Source: Dendrophyllia cribrosa
Lineage: Eukaryota > Cnidaria > Anthozoa > Scleractinia > Dendrophylliidae
Assembly: GCA_024195265.1 (NCBI GenBank)
Contig: JAJLRJ010000002.1
Coordinates: forward strand, 46,892,802 to 46,956,801
Reading direction: 5' to 3'
Length of the DNA stretch: 64,000 bases
The translations under genes and the position numbers were made by a program. Positions 21,701 through 32,581 of the stretch are shown in pieces (position 1 is the first letter of the stretch; the number at the start of each line of letters is the position of its first letter). The notes under the pieces were generated by a model. That model saw only the letters and a program-made list of their open reading frames with translations, was not told the DNA's origin and did no database searches.

Positions 21701-24700
21701 CGAGGCTTAGGGGAATAAAACAAAAGAAATCACATCGAGGTTCAGGTATGAATAATTTATTTCTTTTGTTTTATTCTCCTAAGCCTCGTTGCCAAGTATG
21801 AATTTTAATGTATCGGAATTGGTCTATTCTATTTAGTCTATGCTGTGTTACAAACGGAAGCTGGACAATTCGCATTTTGATTTGATCATTTGTGTTTTTC
21901 TTGAACCGTTTTGACATCGGCTCCTAGACCGTTTCTCATTTATGTCTAAACCATTTATTGTTTAAGTATTCCATTCCACCAAAGACAACCTGTCCGACTG
22001 CATTCTAAGGTCTTCCAACTACATCAATTCAAAACTGTCTATACCAACTTACAAAGGACAACTGGACCATTTCTGTTTATTCTATATCGATTACAATGTT
22101 TGTATTTTTGGTGGTAACGGCCGCCCGACGGCAATAACATAATGGAAAATCATTTTGCTTAGGCAAGAAGATTTTTATTTTTAGATCGAAATTGTGCTAA
22201 AATGAAAACTAGGCTTTGTAGCTATATTTTCTCATACAGAGAACGAGTCTAGAACACAAAGAGGAAGATGTCAACTGAGTTTTCGAAGAGAGAACAAACC
22301 GTAACATGCTTTAAAATCTAACGCTTGTGGTATGTGGCTTAAAGTGCCACAGTAAGAATACCAAACAAATGTACTTTAATGAACTCATAAAGTCACTTAA
22401 AAGGGCACTATGGTTACGTTGGACGCGGGCATTAAGCCTACTAACATGACGATAGTGCCCTATTGAGCGACTTTAGTTTTAGTACCAAAACACATTTGTG
22501 CGGTATGCAGACTTCAGCGTACATTAACGTTGTTGGGGGGGGGGCTATTACTTACAGCGGCATTGACGTATTCTTCAATTCTCTGTGGACTGACGTGTGG
22601 ATTGTTAACCGTCAACAGATCTTTAAAGAAACCCTGCAAGATACAAGAAACATAAACACAAACGTTACATTTGGAGTGGAAAAGTGAAGCGTGAATCACT
22701 CGCAAACTTACCCAATAACGCCTGCATAACAGGCGTTATTGGGGCGCTCAAGCGGGTTTTAGGTCGCGAGCGCGAAGCGCGAGACACGCACGGGAAGGGT
22801 TATATTTTCTTTTTCCTGGCTTTTGTCAGTACATGTTAAACAGTTAATGCGATAACCAATTAATTTATAAAACGAAACAAAATTTTTAAAAATAAAACAA
22901 ATTGTGGGTTTTGCAAAATAATGGTAAACATGCATATTAGGCATAATTTTAGTTAGTATAGTAACTCAAACTAACCCTTAATTGTTTCTTCTCCAGGTAT
23001 CCCTCTCGATACACATCGTAATGATTCCAGATCTACAATAAAAGTTACATTAATTCTAATTGATCTGACATTAAAGGGAGGTTTTCACGGTTCGGCGCAT
23101 GTGCAAGCTATGACGTAACCCATCTAATTTCATTGTTAAGACCAATTGGAAACGAGTAGATAACTCTGGGGGGAAATTTGCCGGTGAAAATGTCGCGGTC
23201 AGTCAGCTGATTGAATAGATGATAATACATACCCATGTACGCCATGAAAACCACTAGAGCGTAGAATAAATCCTTTGGGTCAAAGGTTTTATTCAGTGTT
23301 GACTTTGTCGGTGTAATCCGTTGAAATTTTCTGTGAATGTTGGTCATCCTTTGCTTTGTTTGGACTAATTATAGTATGTGATTATTGAAGTAAATGTGAG
23401 TGGTTTTTTAACCGATAAAATTGGTAAGAAAGCGGATAAAGCATTCTAATCTGTGCACATGCGCCGAACCGTGAAATCCTCCCTTTAAGAATCGACTCTA
23501 AAAATTCTCAACCATCTCACGGGCAAACCCGCCGAAGGCCTTTTGCGTAAAGGCCCTCGTGTAAGCAACATGGCGTACCTCAATAGGAGCATATTCATGT
23601 ATGTGTTGTAGTTAATTTTTTATCTTAGGTAATTTTTATTTTTCCATTATTTTTGGGTATGGTAATATATGCTAATGAATTTGAAACAAAGGAAAAACAA
23701 AAATTACCTGAGATAAAAAATTAACTACAACATATGCATTCAGCATTGGTTCGATGAATCCCATGTATTCCAGATTTGCGATTCAATAGTTCGTCCGCTA
23801 CGACTGGAAGTCCAAGCCTGTGCATTTGAAATACATTACGTTGTACCTGTTTTTTTTTTTTTTTTAGACAGCTGCTCAAGGTCAGCAAATGAAAAGCGAA
23901 ACACGGCTACCACCGTGCGATCCAAAAGTATTCATGTTTCTTTGCTTATTAGCGTGCACCTTACCTTCATAAACTCGACGCTAGTCATTTTAGATTCTAG
24001 CTGGAACTGAAGAAGGAAGTTTTGTTCTGTTGGTAGGATCTGCGCTAACTGTAAACAGAAGCAAACAGAACTGATTAACTGTGCTAACCTTCTAAAAGCT
24101 AATAAGTGAAGCCTTGGTGTGTTGTGGTCCGCCTAATTTTTGATTCTGTGCAGGATGGGCGTGGCAGTTCTGAGGTGTAACCATTTAAATTAATAATGCT
24201 ATCATGTGGTGTTACTTTGTGCAGGACGAGGTGATTCTCATTTTTTAGGCGATTAATGAAATCAAAAGTGAACACTCGAATGAAATATAATATGTTCTTA
24301 CATGCTGTCTTCAGTTTTGAGTTTGTAAATGAGATCCTGGCGATGATTTAAATAACAGCCATTGAGTAGTACTTTGCAATGTTGTTGTTGTTGTTTTTGT
24401 TGTTATTTGCGCTGTACAATGCAAGATGGTTCCGAGTATTGTGTTTGTGGTTAGAATGCTAACAAAAGCTGTTGGGCAGCACTTTCCTACACGGGAATGC
24501 TCGGGTTGATCATGTGGAGATTTTACAAAATTGTGATTCAGTTTCTGTATTTTCAGGAGCTTAAATATCTAAGTAAAAAACTGTCAGGCAAAACGACATT
24601 TAAAAACAGCTACATTCACATACCTCATTAATTTCTAGTCGGCCGTCGAAGTTTCTGTCGTAATTCTGTAAAATAAGTTCTCTCATTTCTTTGACCTTGT

Positions 24701-27700
24701 CATGCGCCAAACCCTACCACATACAAATTAGTCACACTTAAAAAATATGTACTCATTCCATAACTCTAGTATCGCATTCACTTGTACAGGGATGCTGTGA
24801 GTTGTCTGTCTAATGTTCAAACGTTTTTTATTGGTACGATTCGCACCATTAAGGAAAAAACGTTTCAGCTAATCGTTCGTTTAGCAGAGAGACCGAAAAA
24901 GAAGCAATTAATTTAGCACGGAAAAAAAATAAATTTAGCTCGTAAAACAAAAGAAACCCCTTAAATCATTGTAAACAGGATTCGTATTAATCCTGGATTA
25001 CCGTTAATCCGCCCACAGGTCTTAAATCAGCCCATTCTTTACCAACATGACTAGTATCACGTTGTGGTACAGTTTATAGTTCCACTGTCCGGCCGAAATA
25101 ACAAAATTACGTTTACTTAATTTCCATGTAATGTCGCCAAATGCCACCAAATATACAACTAAATTGGATAAAAAGATTCTATAGAGCAAAACGTAAGCAG
25201 TAGTTTGGAGAAAAAGTGCAGGATTACAAGAATGGAAGAAGACTGCAAAACAGTCGGTTTTTCCCTCTTAAGCCATGCGAGGTTCGAAGCGAGAGGCGCG
25301 AAGCGCCGATCCGCGCGCGAGCCTCACGCGCCCGTGAGGCGTCTCTTCCCAGTCTCACTCTACGTATCCACACTCGCTCCAGATCTTTTCGGTCGCGCAC
25401 TTTTTTCGGAGGACTCGCGCAAAAATACGGACTGTTTTGCAGTCTAGAATGGAAGTGGATTACAGTTGATCAAATCACAGGCGGCCCAAGCTCACTATTA
25501 GATAACCGGGACGCGACCCTTGCTTTATGAGCGGTATTGTGTTACAAAGATTCGATTTATAAAGGTTTGTATGGGAATGCAACGGTTTTGTTTTAAAACT
25601 TAAAAATTCGAATGTTTTGCGAATAAAATTGACTTACCCTGTTGCTGTGTTGTATTCTTTGTTATTTGCCTGTTCCTCGGGGCGGTTTAACGCGATTTCG
25701 GCGAGTTATTTCGCCGAAATCGCGTTAAATCGCGTTGGGGAGGAGCATTGCGTGACGAGACAAATAACGGCTGCGTGGGAGGGATAGAGCGCTTACCATT
25801 TGAATGGAATTTCCGGTTATAATTTTCCGACGAATGGTACTGGACTTTCCTTACTGAAGGAAACGGAACAGGAATGACCTGTACCATTTGTATTTTACCG
25901 AATGCCGAGAGGCACTGGGAGTGTAAAACAAAATGACGGCGGGAATAATTAACAGGTAAATACTTTTATAAGCTTAACCTAAAACGCGATTGTACGCTTT
26001 CAAGCCCTGCTACAATTCTACAGATTTTACCAGAACAATCATTTATTTACTTACTTATTCGCTCAAAATAACGCTAGAATTCCAGTTCTGATTCTTTGGT
26101 ACGTACGACTACTTCAATTTTGCGAATCGCCATCCCATGACAAGCATGCAGCAAGCACGAATCGTAAAAGTTAAAGTAAAACAACTACCAGCAGTAAAAA
26201 GTGTCCATCCACCAGTAATTTCGCAGTCATGCTGTAGGAAATCTGTCAATATAGCCAAGGAAAAGTGGCAATTTTCACACGAACAAACTCGGAGTAAATT
26301 TCGTTCTTCAAAGTGATCCGCCATCTTCGAGCTTCCTTATTTCGCGAAGAAATCTGGAACTAGTGATGCGAACAAATGGTACAGAAAATTCCGGTCGTTC
26401 CGGTGAAAGCGAGAAAAAGGAAATACCTTGAAAGGTATTACCTTTTCCCCGGAAAATTTCCGTTGGGATGAACCGTTCCATTTATTTTTCCACCGGAATA
26501 ACCGGTTTTTCCATACAAATGGTAAACGCTCTATGTCTTAAGTAGCAAACCGCGAAAAATGCAGGGAAATAACGACTTTAATTTGGAACAGTTTTCTCCG
26601 CTAACTAAACACAGCTCCAACTAAAGTGTTTACCGTTACGCGCACGGATGCTCGCTCGCTCGCTCGGACACACATGTTACGGATGCGCGCCCGCGAAACA
26701 TTCCGCTAGCCATGACCATGAAAAATGACGGGCATGGGTTCTATGAGTATGGGCCTCCGCAGCGGGCCTTCGGCCCGCGAGAGCTGCGCAATCATCTTAC
26801 CCTACTATATTAGGGAAATGGTCAAAACTATTGTACTCGTGTAAACCACCATTTAACAAAAGAGACTGGCGGTCTCTTTATGTACCCCCTCTCCCCCACC
26901 TAAAAAGATGGTGTCTTGTTGGCATAGCCCCCATTCTATCAGGAGTAGAAACTGAGAGAAAGATTTAAATCTTCATGTGCCATTTTACTAGCAATGCAAT
27001 CTTCATGCACACAGAATGTTAAAGTCTCATCTCCAATTTTTAAGCCAAACAATTTAGTCCATTACACTCATCAGATAAGTGGTATATTGCGTAACCCCCC
27101 TTACTTGTTATGTCCACTTTAGTTACTCCAAGACCTATAACGGTCAACAATTAAAATCGTTTTTTAATAAATAAAAAATTATTTTCAGTGAATTCATTTC
27201 ACTCACTAATTAAATTGCGGTAGCAGAAAAATTCATTCCTAGATATCCCACATTTCGTGCAATTTGGAAAAATAAATATTTTGAATCGTTAACTTTCAAT
27301 GAATAATTTCTTTTCATCTCACAAAACCTTTCATGAATAATGGATTCTAAACACGTCCAATGTATTATTATTTATTATCTGAAGAGATCTGTGTCATACA
27401 TACTGTCTAATGACCCATAATAACTGATTTAAAACAATTATTATGCAGTTGTCGATGAGCGATCGCTTATAAATAAGCTAGACAATTATTCTTTTCTTCT
27501 CAGCATACTTACATGATATCTAGCGTCAAACAGTTCTTGAAGAAAAGGATCAAGTTCTCTCGCTTCTATGTAACCATTGCCTTTATAGAAAAAAAAAATT
27601 AAAAAATATCAAGTGAACATCATTTTTGTGAAGCTGGTAGTTAAATTATAAATAACCTCGATGAGCCGATGATTTACAAAAAACAAGGCTGCGGTTTCCT

Positions 27701-28498
27701 CAGTATTTGAGACATGAAGCAAGCCTCATTTGACAGCCAACTTTTTCAATGGACTACTGTATAAATTTCGCAATTTTTTTGGCGTAAACTGACTTGAATC
27801 TCAAATTAGAAATTAGTAAAAAAAAAGCAAAACACGAATTTCGCAAAATACAACAATTTTGCATCACCGGTGACATATGCAAATTTTTTAAAACAGGGAT
27901 TTACTTTCAATTCACCCTGTTCAATCATAAATGAAGCAAAATTTTAAGGCTGAATAGTTCATTGTTTACAGAGATTTCAAAGTGTTTCTTTGTCAAAATA
28001 TGGACTTGGGTTATTTCCCTAGCATTTTCAAGAAAACTTAAAGCTCCTTAAAAATAACATCCTCAAAAAAACTGAAGAAGTTTAGTATTACATTTCTTAT
28101 TTTGAATGATTCATTTCATTAGCGTTTTCGCCCGTCTTAGATCAAGGCATCTACAGCACATTAAATGGATTTGTAATATTTTTCGCCGTTTCAATTTCGC
28201 GTTAAAGTTGACGAGAAACTGGTTTTTATATTATCAACAATCGGATGAATCCATCGAGAAGTGAAACGTTTTTTAAGACGGCGAGGATATGCTGTAAAAT
28301 AAAACGAATCGATTTGTTTTCTAATTCGCTGCAGCTGTAAGGAAAACGCTAAATTTATGCAACATTTTGAAGACAAACAAAATACAGCTTACCATCTTTG
28401 TCGTATTTTCTAAAAACTGCCATAAACTCAGTCGATGTAAGTTGAGCTTTGCCGTGGAATTTAGTTACGAAAGGGTTCATTCCCCGCGAGGAAGCCAT
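15736..28498 (-). CDS. Six-EF-hand calbindin-like protein, gene A, with C-terminal CaaX-type box
   Basis: A cytosolic calcium buffer/sensor of the calbindin-D28k/calretinin/secretagogin family (insect calbindin-32 type). Coding exons in order: 28393-28498, 27513-27580, 24624-24713, 23965-24048, 22976-23032, 22556-22633, 20162-20217, 18145-18196, 16604-16675 and 15736-16005. They sum to 933 bp, 310 residues, all GT-AG and in phase. Loops: EF1 DKDGNGYIEARE, EF2 DRNFDGRLEINE, EF3 DVYREGYLEKKQ (degenerate, Gln at position 12), EF4 DKNADGEIELSE, EF5 DQDHNGSIGGSE, EF6 DRDGDDGIQKEE (Asp in place of the loop Gly). After EF6 comes a ~50-residue Lys/Glu/Arg-rich extension predicted helical, then GCCWLL at the end. 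CWLL fits a CaaX prenylation box (Leu favours geranylgeranyl) with a neighbouring Cys. Family members are ~260-270 residues, so the extension is unusual. Tandem to gene B. Confidence 0.92.
16945..16974. repeat. (AAT)n microsatellite, tail of minus-strand LINE
   Basis: About ten AAT units directly follow the 3' end of the minus-strand LINE fragment, as expected of CR1/L2-type tails. Confidence 0.8.
16976..17345 (-). pseudogene. LINE ORF2 3' fragment 2, with microsatellite tail
   Basis: Minus-strand frames read APTYIRDLISIKPSSTYALR, then after a one-base shift DRAFCAAAAKLWNNLPTNIR and LEHFKLFLKTHLFREAFYHF with a stop. This is the extreme C-terminus of a CR1/L2-type ORF2 ('LWN-LP--IR' signature), followed by an (ATT)n tail. 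The shift near 17215 and the loss of everything upstream mark it as dead. It lies in an intron of gene A, same strand. Confidence 0.8.
17484..17546. repeat. Palindrome GTTGTATCGGC...GCCGATACAAC
   Basis: TGTTGTATCGGC (17491) pairs with GCCGATACAACA (17532) around a 30-bp GC-rich loop containing GCGAGGCGCAGCCGAG. The GATACAAC core is the same as in the adjacent 39-bp array, which suggests the array grew from this sequence. Confidence 0.6.
17577..17850. repeat. 39-bp tandem array of hairpin units (about 7 copies)
   Basis: Unit: 'attccagatacaactcacta' plus 'gtggttgtatctaatttac'. Each unit holds the palindrome GATACAAC-tcactagtg-GTTGTATC. The last two units change TAG to AAG in the loop and the last is a longer palindrome (ACAACTCACAAGTGAGTTGT). 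Both strands stay open across the array, but this follows from the 39-bp period and is not evidence of a protein. Confidence 0.85.
18582..19604. mobile_element. 1.0-kb CAGGGGCGG-ended DNA element with 5-bp duplication
   Basis: Ends CAGGGGCGGATTTAGG and, inverted, CCTAGATCCGCCCTTG; flanks AATTC at 18577-18581 and 19605-19609. CAGGG-type ends with 5-bp duplications fit hAT-like (hAT5) elements. No transposase is visible. A smaller element with TAGCCTGCG ends may be nested at 19119-19264. Confidence 0.75.
19119..19264. mobile_element. Nested MITE with TAGCCTGCG ends
   Basis: TAGCCTGCGAACGG on the left and CTGTCCGCAGGCTA on the right are inverted partners, 146 bp in all, inside the CAGGGGCGG element. 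Similar TAGCCTGCG ends occur at 31552-31567 and 54721. Confidence 0.5.
21311..21615. repeat. 20-bp tandem array (AACCATTT units)
   Basis: About 15 degenerate units of 20-21 bp with the invariant core AACCATTT alternating with CACAATACGCT or GTCGTCACGCT. Weaker AACCATTT/ACCGTTT units resume at ~21885-22080, beyond the nested MITE, so the array was once longer. Confidence 0.8.
21661..21828. mobile_element. Palindromic MITE nested in array, copy 2
   Basis: AATAGACCAATTCCGATATA on the left is exactly inverted at the right end; the arms pair for ~70 bp around TCACATCGAGGTTCAGG. Same family as 2682-2832. Confidence 0.8.
22713..22743. repeat. 31-bp palindrome
   Basis: CCAATAACGCCTG-cataa-CAGGCGTTATTGG, just upstream (gene sense) of exon 6 of gene A. 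Probably the tip of a foldback element. Confidence 0.6.
23075..23484. mobile_element. 410-bp TTAA-flanked element
   Basis: TTAA at 23071-23074 and 23485-23488 flank AGGGAGGTTTTCACGGTTCG and its inverse CGAACCGTGAAATCCTCCCT. TTAA duplication again points to piggyBac or Kolobok mobilisation. A 79-codon open stretch inside (23108-23347, minus) has no recognisable domain. Confidence 0.8.
23597..23747. mobile_element. 150-bp palindromic MITE
   Basis: TATGTGTTGTAGTTAATTTT pairs with AAAATTAACTACAACATATG; inner TTTTATCTTAGGTAATTTTT also pairs. The arms are ~48 bp around an AT-rich loop. Confidence 0.75.
25090..25480. mobile_element. TTAA-type element copy (truncated), carrying a nested MULE-like MITE
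   Basis: Matches 8830-9000 closely (GGATAAAAAGATTCTATAGA, GCAGTAGTTTGGAG, AGTGGATTACAGTT). The right terminal part is missing. The family sequence is split at 25239-25445 by another element. Confidence 0.7.
25239..25445. mobile_element. 207-bp MULE-like MITE with 10-bp duplication
   Basis: AGACTGCAAAACAGTC and GACTGTTTTGCAGTCT form exact 16-bp inverted ends. AGAATGGAAG flanks both sides (25229-25238 and 25446-25455). The homologous stretch at ~8970-8995 has a single intact copy of this site, which is direct evidence of insertion. A 9-10-bp duplication is typical of Mutator-like elements. The interior is GC-rich and non-coding. Confidence 0.8.
25691..25729. repeat. Palindrome CGATTTCGGCGA/TCGCCGAAATCG
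   Basis: Exact inverted arms GCGATTTCGGCGA around GTTATT; a short foldback next to the element at 25784. Confidence 0.6.
25784..26534. mobile_element. 750-bp element with long imperfect inverted arms
   Basis: ATAGAGCGCTTACCATTTGA on the left pairs with CAAATGGTAAACGCTCTAT on the right; similarity continues inward ~120 bp through TTCCGGTTAT and GGTACAG-type words. The interior (26109-26324, minus) has one short open frame with no known domain. Confidence 0.65.
26540..27512. other. Intron sequence without recognised features
   Basis: GC-rich short palindromes (CAGCGGGCCTTCGGCCCGC at ~26764) and AT-rich sequence within the intron between exons 2 and 3 of gene A. No gene seen. Confidence 0.4.
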
Positions 28499-29024
28499 TT
28501 TCTCGTGATCAGCTCCTACAGCTCAACTAGACACAGACAGCTCTTTGACGGTAATGTAAACATATACCCCTCGACCTGTATTGACCGCGCGCGACATGTG
28601 AGCCACAAATGTGAACGAATCGTTTGTTTTCTTTGATTTTATTGGCTGATCTTAACGTCGCGAAAGCTAAATGTCAGAACCTCGTTTTTGTGGTTTTATG
28701 GGAAAACCAGAAACCTCATTTAGCTAATAAAATAACCGTTGTGTAACTGAAATCGTGATGGCAAATTATAAGATGGTTTAACATATGTCAACGCTTTCGA
28801 GCGAGACGTGACAATCTGGTTCTGTGAATCTCCATGGAGTGAATTCACTGAATCGTTGCGTTCGCATCAGGTGGGGGATTTTCTTTACTCAGAGATTAGT
28901 TGGGCTTTGTTTGCTCTTCACTCAAAAAGCGCATGAAAAACACTGATTATTTCGATGAGTATGAAACTGGAATCAAAACATCGAAAGTTATATACTGGAA
29001 GTAAGTCCGGGGGAGTACGGGGGA

Positions 29025-29052
29025 GGACGGGGGGGGGGGGGGGGGGGGGGGG
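29025..29052. repeat. Poly-G tract
   Basis: Over 20 consecutive G just upstream of gene A. Length is probably uncertain in any assembly. Confidence 0.85.
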
Positions 29053-29556
29053 AGACCCCCAATATAAAAATGGTGGGGGTGCTCATCGCACCTTTCAGGG
29101 GTCAAAATGTATAGATTGATACCGCTATATATAGCTATAGAGTTGAAAAGTGTTGGCGGGCCTTCACGACCCATTCTATTTAAAGCAAGACTCGAGTTTC
29201 GGTTCTAAGGTGAACCTTATCATTTGCTCCCATAAGTGAATGTCTCACAGAACAACATGAAATTATTCCGATGTACATGAAATCTTTGCCGCTTTTGTAC
29301 TCTTGAGGAGGATCGAATGTTCCGTTTTCTCATTGGCTCGTGTAATTGAACCAATAGCATTGGTGTAGTTTCGATCCGACGTTAGGTTGTGTTTCTTACT
29401 GACTAGAGACTTTTTTCTTAATTTCTGAGCATGTAAGATATTTTCTGACACAAAGAACAGCTCTTTTAGTATTTAGAGGAGGTCTCGTGTATGTCTCAAT
29501 GAATTCGAGATACATTGCGTATTTTTTCTACAACAAGCTTTTAATTCTGGTGTCAA

Positions 29557-30582
29557 GTATAAAATGACCACTCTTAGATGTTAGAATTATCGCGGTACCT
29601 TTTAGGGTATTGAGCCAAAAAAATAAAATATGACAGAATTTTTTAGAAACGTTACAAGTTTGAATGCAGAGGTCCACATAACGCGTAAATAAAATGCACT
29701 GGTTCGGTTTTGCCGGAGTACTCGTATGTACTCGTATGTTGCTCGTATGTACTCGTATGTTGCTCGTATGTACTCGTATGTTGCTCGTATGTACTCGTAT
29801 GTTACTCGTATGTACTCGTATGTTACTCGTATGTACTCGTATGTTACTCGTATGTACTCGTATGTTACTCGTATGTACTCGTATGTTACTCGTATGTACT
29901 CGTATGTTACTCGTATGTACTCGTATGTTACTCGTACGTACTCGTAGTACTGAATGCAGAGGTCCACAAAACGCGTAAATAAAATGCACTGGTTCGGTTT
30001 TGCTGGATCTCTAATATGGAGATGCAAGAGCCAGACGTCACTTGAAGTGTGTAAGACAAACTGAATGCAAGGCTGGCTCTACGGAAATGGGCTGATTTAT
30101 TTAGCGGCCAATATTTCGGCTAACAAAATTAGCCTTCCTCAGGACCAGGGAAGGAACTTTTTTAAGTTAGGAACTTTTAACCTGGTACCTCTCTGGGGTA
30201 AAAATTCATTTGAACCACGCCGCGCCCATCAAACGAGATTCTGGTATCACCGTCATTTTATATGGAATTCTCCCCGGAAAGTACAAACGGGTGCACTTTC
30301 ATTGTTTTGAATTACATTTGATACCCACGCTTATCAATTTCCCAACTATCGTGGATTCCGAAATACTCCCATATAAAGGTGACAGGGTGCTCGTCGGAAA
30401 TTTTTTAAAAACACCCTAAAAGGTTTCCGAATCTTGTTTGATGGGTGAGGCTCACAAGAACTGAAGAATTTTTCCCCTAACTGGTACTAATTCTAAAACA
30501 ACACATGTCATATTCTGTCATATTTTTTCGGCTTTATACCCTAAAAGGTACGGCGATAATTCTAACTGTGGTCATTTTAGAT
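29557..30582. mobile_element. 1.0-kb element with ~80-bp inverted ends
   Basis: AAAATGACCACTCTTAGATG on the left and ACTGTGGTCATTTTAGATTT on the right begin inverted arms that continue through TTAGAATTATCGC, TACCTTTTAGGGTAT and AAAATATGACAGAAT. The interior carries a tandem array and a duplicated 55-bp segment. It lies between genes A and B. Confidence 0.7.
29662..30010. repeat. 21-bp tandem array flanked by a duplicated ~55-bp segment
   Basis: About eleven units of 'actcgtatgttactcgtatgt' (29717-29947); the first few carry TTGCTC in place of TTACTC. The array is framed by direct copies of 'aatgcagaggtccacaaaac' plus 'gcgtaaataaaatgcactgg' at 29664 and 29951. Because 21 is divisible by three, several frames on both strands stay open; none is likely coding. 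Confidence 0.85.
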
Positions 30583-30619
30583 TTTAGTACCCTGAGTAGT
30601 CTCAGGGTAATAAAATAAC

Positions 30620-32575
30620 AAGACACAAATAACAAATAAGGGCTGCGTGGGGAGAGACTATACCCTGATCATGAGCGATACCGATCTGCAAATTTTGACC
30701 ACTAAAGAGTACGATTAGCACCCCCGTCATTTGTATATGGGAGTTCGGGTTCAGATCCTCCTCAAAACGTCTGAAAGTGGCACCTCCCAGAAAGTAACTT
30801 TATTTTCTTATACCCTTTTTATTTGTTAGTTCATATACAGTGAATTAAACAATAATTAATCTAGAGGTTCACCGCTTAATACAGGTGTTCTAAAATTTAG
30901 CATGAAAGATGGAAAAAATTGAACTAGAATGCGAAATTGCTTGTAACATGATGTATATTTTATTGCTAACAGCAGCAGTAGTACAAAATGTGATAAATAA
31001 ATTAATACGTAATTGCACGTTCAAGGAAGTTCATTCCTGGATATCGGATTTTATAATGTTGTTTGAAAGGCAAATCTTTGTCAGCAAAAGTTTTGCCATC
31101 ACATTCAACATGAAACGAAAACATCAGTTATGGTTATCTGTAATTTGGGGCTGCGTAGCTTTAATTTCGTGAAGCAAGTCACTCACTTTGTTTATTTTAA
31201 ATGAGAGTCTTCCTGACCAAACCAGGTGGCAGTTAGGGAACGTTTATTTAATAAGGAGGGGGAGGGGTGTGTGTTGGGCTGGTGCATTGGCATTATTCGC
31301 ACGCTAAGCGCGCAATTTCTGCTCAAGGGTCCCCGCCAAGACTGAATGCGCAAGCCATTTGTGAGCCTGCTTGGTTTCCCGATTATCAGATTATGGCTCC
31401 TGCTAACACTTCACAACCAAAACAATAAATAACTGACAATACAGACTGTATTACCAGTACATTTTACCGTACTTATCCGGGCACAATTACAAATTCACCA
31501 ACAGTACTAGCGAGCTTTGGCCGGAAATATTACCGGTACTATCTAATCTAGCCTGCGCAGGCTAGTACTAATTGTAGGCGGCAGACAGCGTAATTCAGAT
31601 CTTAAACCAACCAACGCACGGTTTAGCAAATTAATTCAATATGGAGAGTGATTCGAACACGCAATTCTGTTTAGTGTTGTCAGTTTATTCTCTCTAATGT
31701 TCAAGTTTAGGTTCATCTACGTTCTTTCTGAGATACAATCAGGATGCTTTGACGCGGTTCAATGCGATTCAGTAGATGAGTTTAGTGCGTTCGTTTGGTG
31801 CGGTTTGGTGCGGTTCGAACTAGAACATAAAAATGAACAGAAAACTACCTTACTACATTACAATTTTATCACGCGATCAAGTAATAAGTGAAAATACACG
31901 ATAACATGCTAGCATGCAAACTAATTCCAAAGAATAACGAATAACCTAACATCTATCTTAGAAAATGAAATTAAGACGACTTACTTTAGTCTCCAGAGGT
32001 ATCAGTCAAGATAAATCTTGTGTCCTTTTTCTCCTAGTTTCGTAAGGAAAGGGTGGTCCTTGTCCTAGCTTAGCTTTCCCTATCTAAATTCTTATCACAC
32101 CCAACTAGGATAATAGGCCACATGGCTAGATAATTATAGTTAATTTATAAATGATGATAAAAACCTTTGGTGGAAATGAGATAGGCTATAAAATTACTTA
32201 TTTATACATGTATACATTAAAACTGGGCGTGTAAAACTAACACTAATGGTAATTTTGATAACCATGAATGAATAAATTACAAAAAGCTGAGTGGTGAACT
32301 GCTGGCGTTTCGATAAATTATAACAAGCTCCCCTAAGCCCTTCCCCCGTATCTTCCCCCACCCACAAATGGACTTGAAATAATTAACCCCGGGGAGGCGG
32401 GGTGGGGGGGGAGGAGGGCTTTATAGAGGATTTACGGTACTGGTTGCAGCTATAACATAATCAGTGAACACGTTTTCAATAAGGAACTGGCAATTTATTG
32501 TAATATCACCTTTAATTACATAAACAATGACTAAATCTCCTTTAACACTTCTTTAAGGTAATATACTAAGGAAAA
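30620..32575. other. Intergenic spacer between genes A and B
   Basis: No gene recognised. A TACCCTGAGTAGTCTCAGGGTA palindrome is at 30588-30609 and a TAGCCTGCGCAGGCTA palindrome at 31552-31567. G- and C-rich stretches at 31248-31275 and 32329-32442 resemble the element at 43275-43433. Confidence 0.4.
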
Positions 32576-32581
32576 CTGAAT

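Larger units (their letters stand above)
20816..22126. mobile_element. 1.3-kb inverted-repeat element carrying a 20-bp repeat array
   Basis: The ends GGGCGGCCGTTACCACCAAA and its inverse match over ~44 bp with about three mismatches (20816-20859 and 22083-22126). The interior holds a degenerate array of 'ctgaaccatttcacaatacg' units, itself split by a MITE at 21661-21828. No reading frame of note and no obvious target duplication. It lies in the intron between exons 6 and 7 of gene A. Confidence 0.75.

Noticed and set aside
23108..23347. 79-codon frame inside the TTAA element as a transposase remnant
   Set aside because: Too short, no DDE-type motif, and it starts and stops within a non-autonomous element.
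29528..30027. Long open frames on both strands (up to 153 codons) with seven-residue repeats
   Set aside because: They come from a 21-bp tandem array, which keeps several frames open. No signal peptide, no domain and no codon preference.
30075..30150. Possible Penelope-type or LTR end (GCTAACAAAATTAGCCTTCC)
   Set aside because: Only a short resemblance; no reverse transcriptase, GIY-YIG frame or hammerhead core (CTGATGAG with GAAA) could be found nearby.
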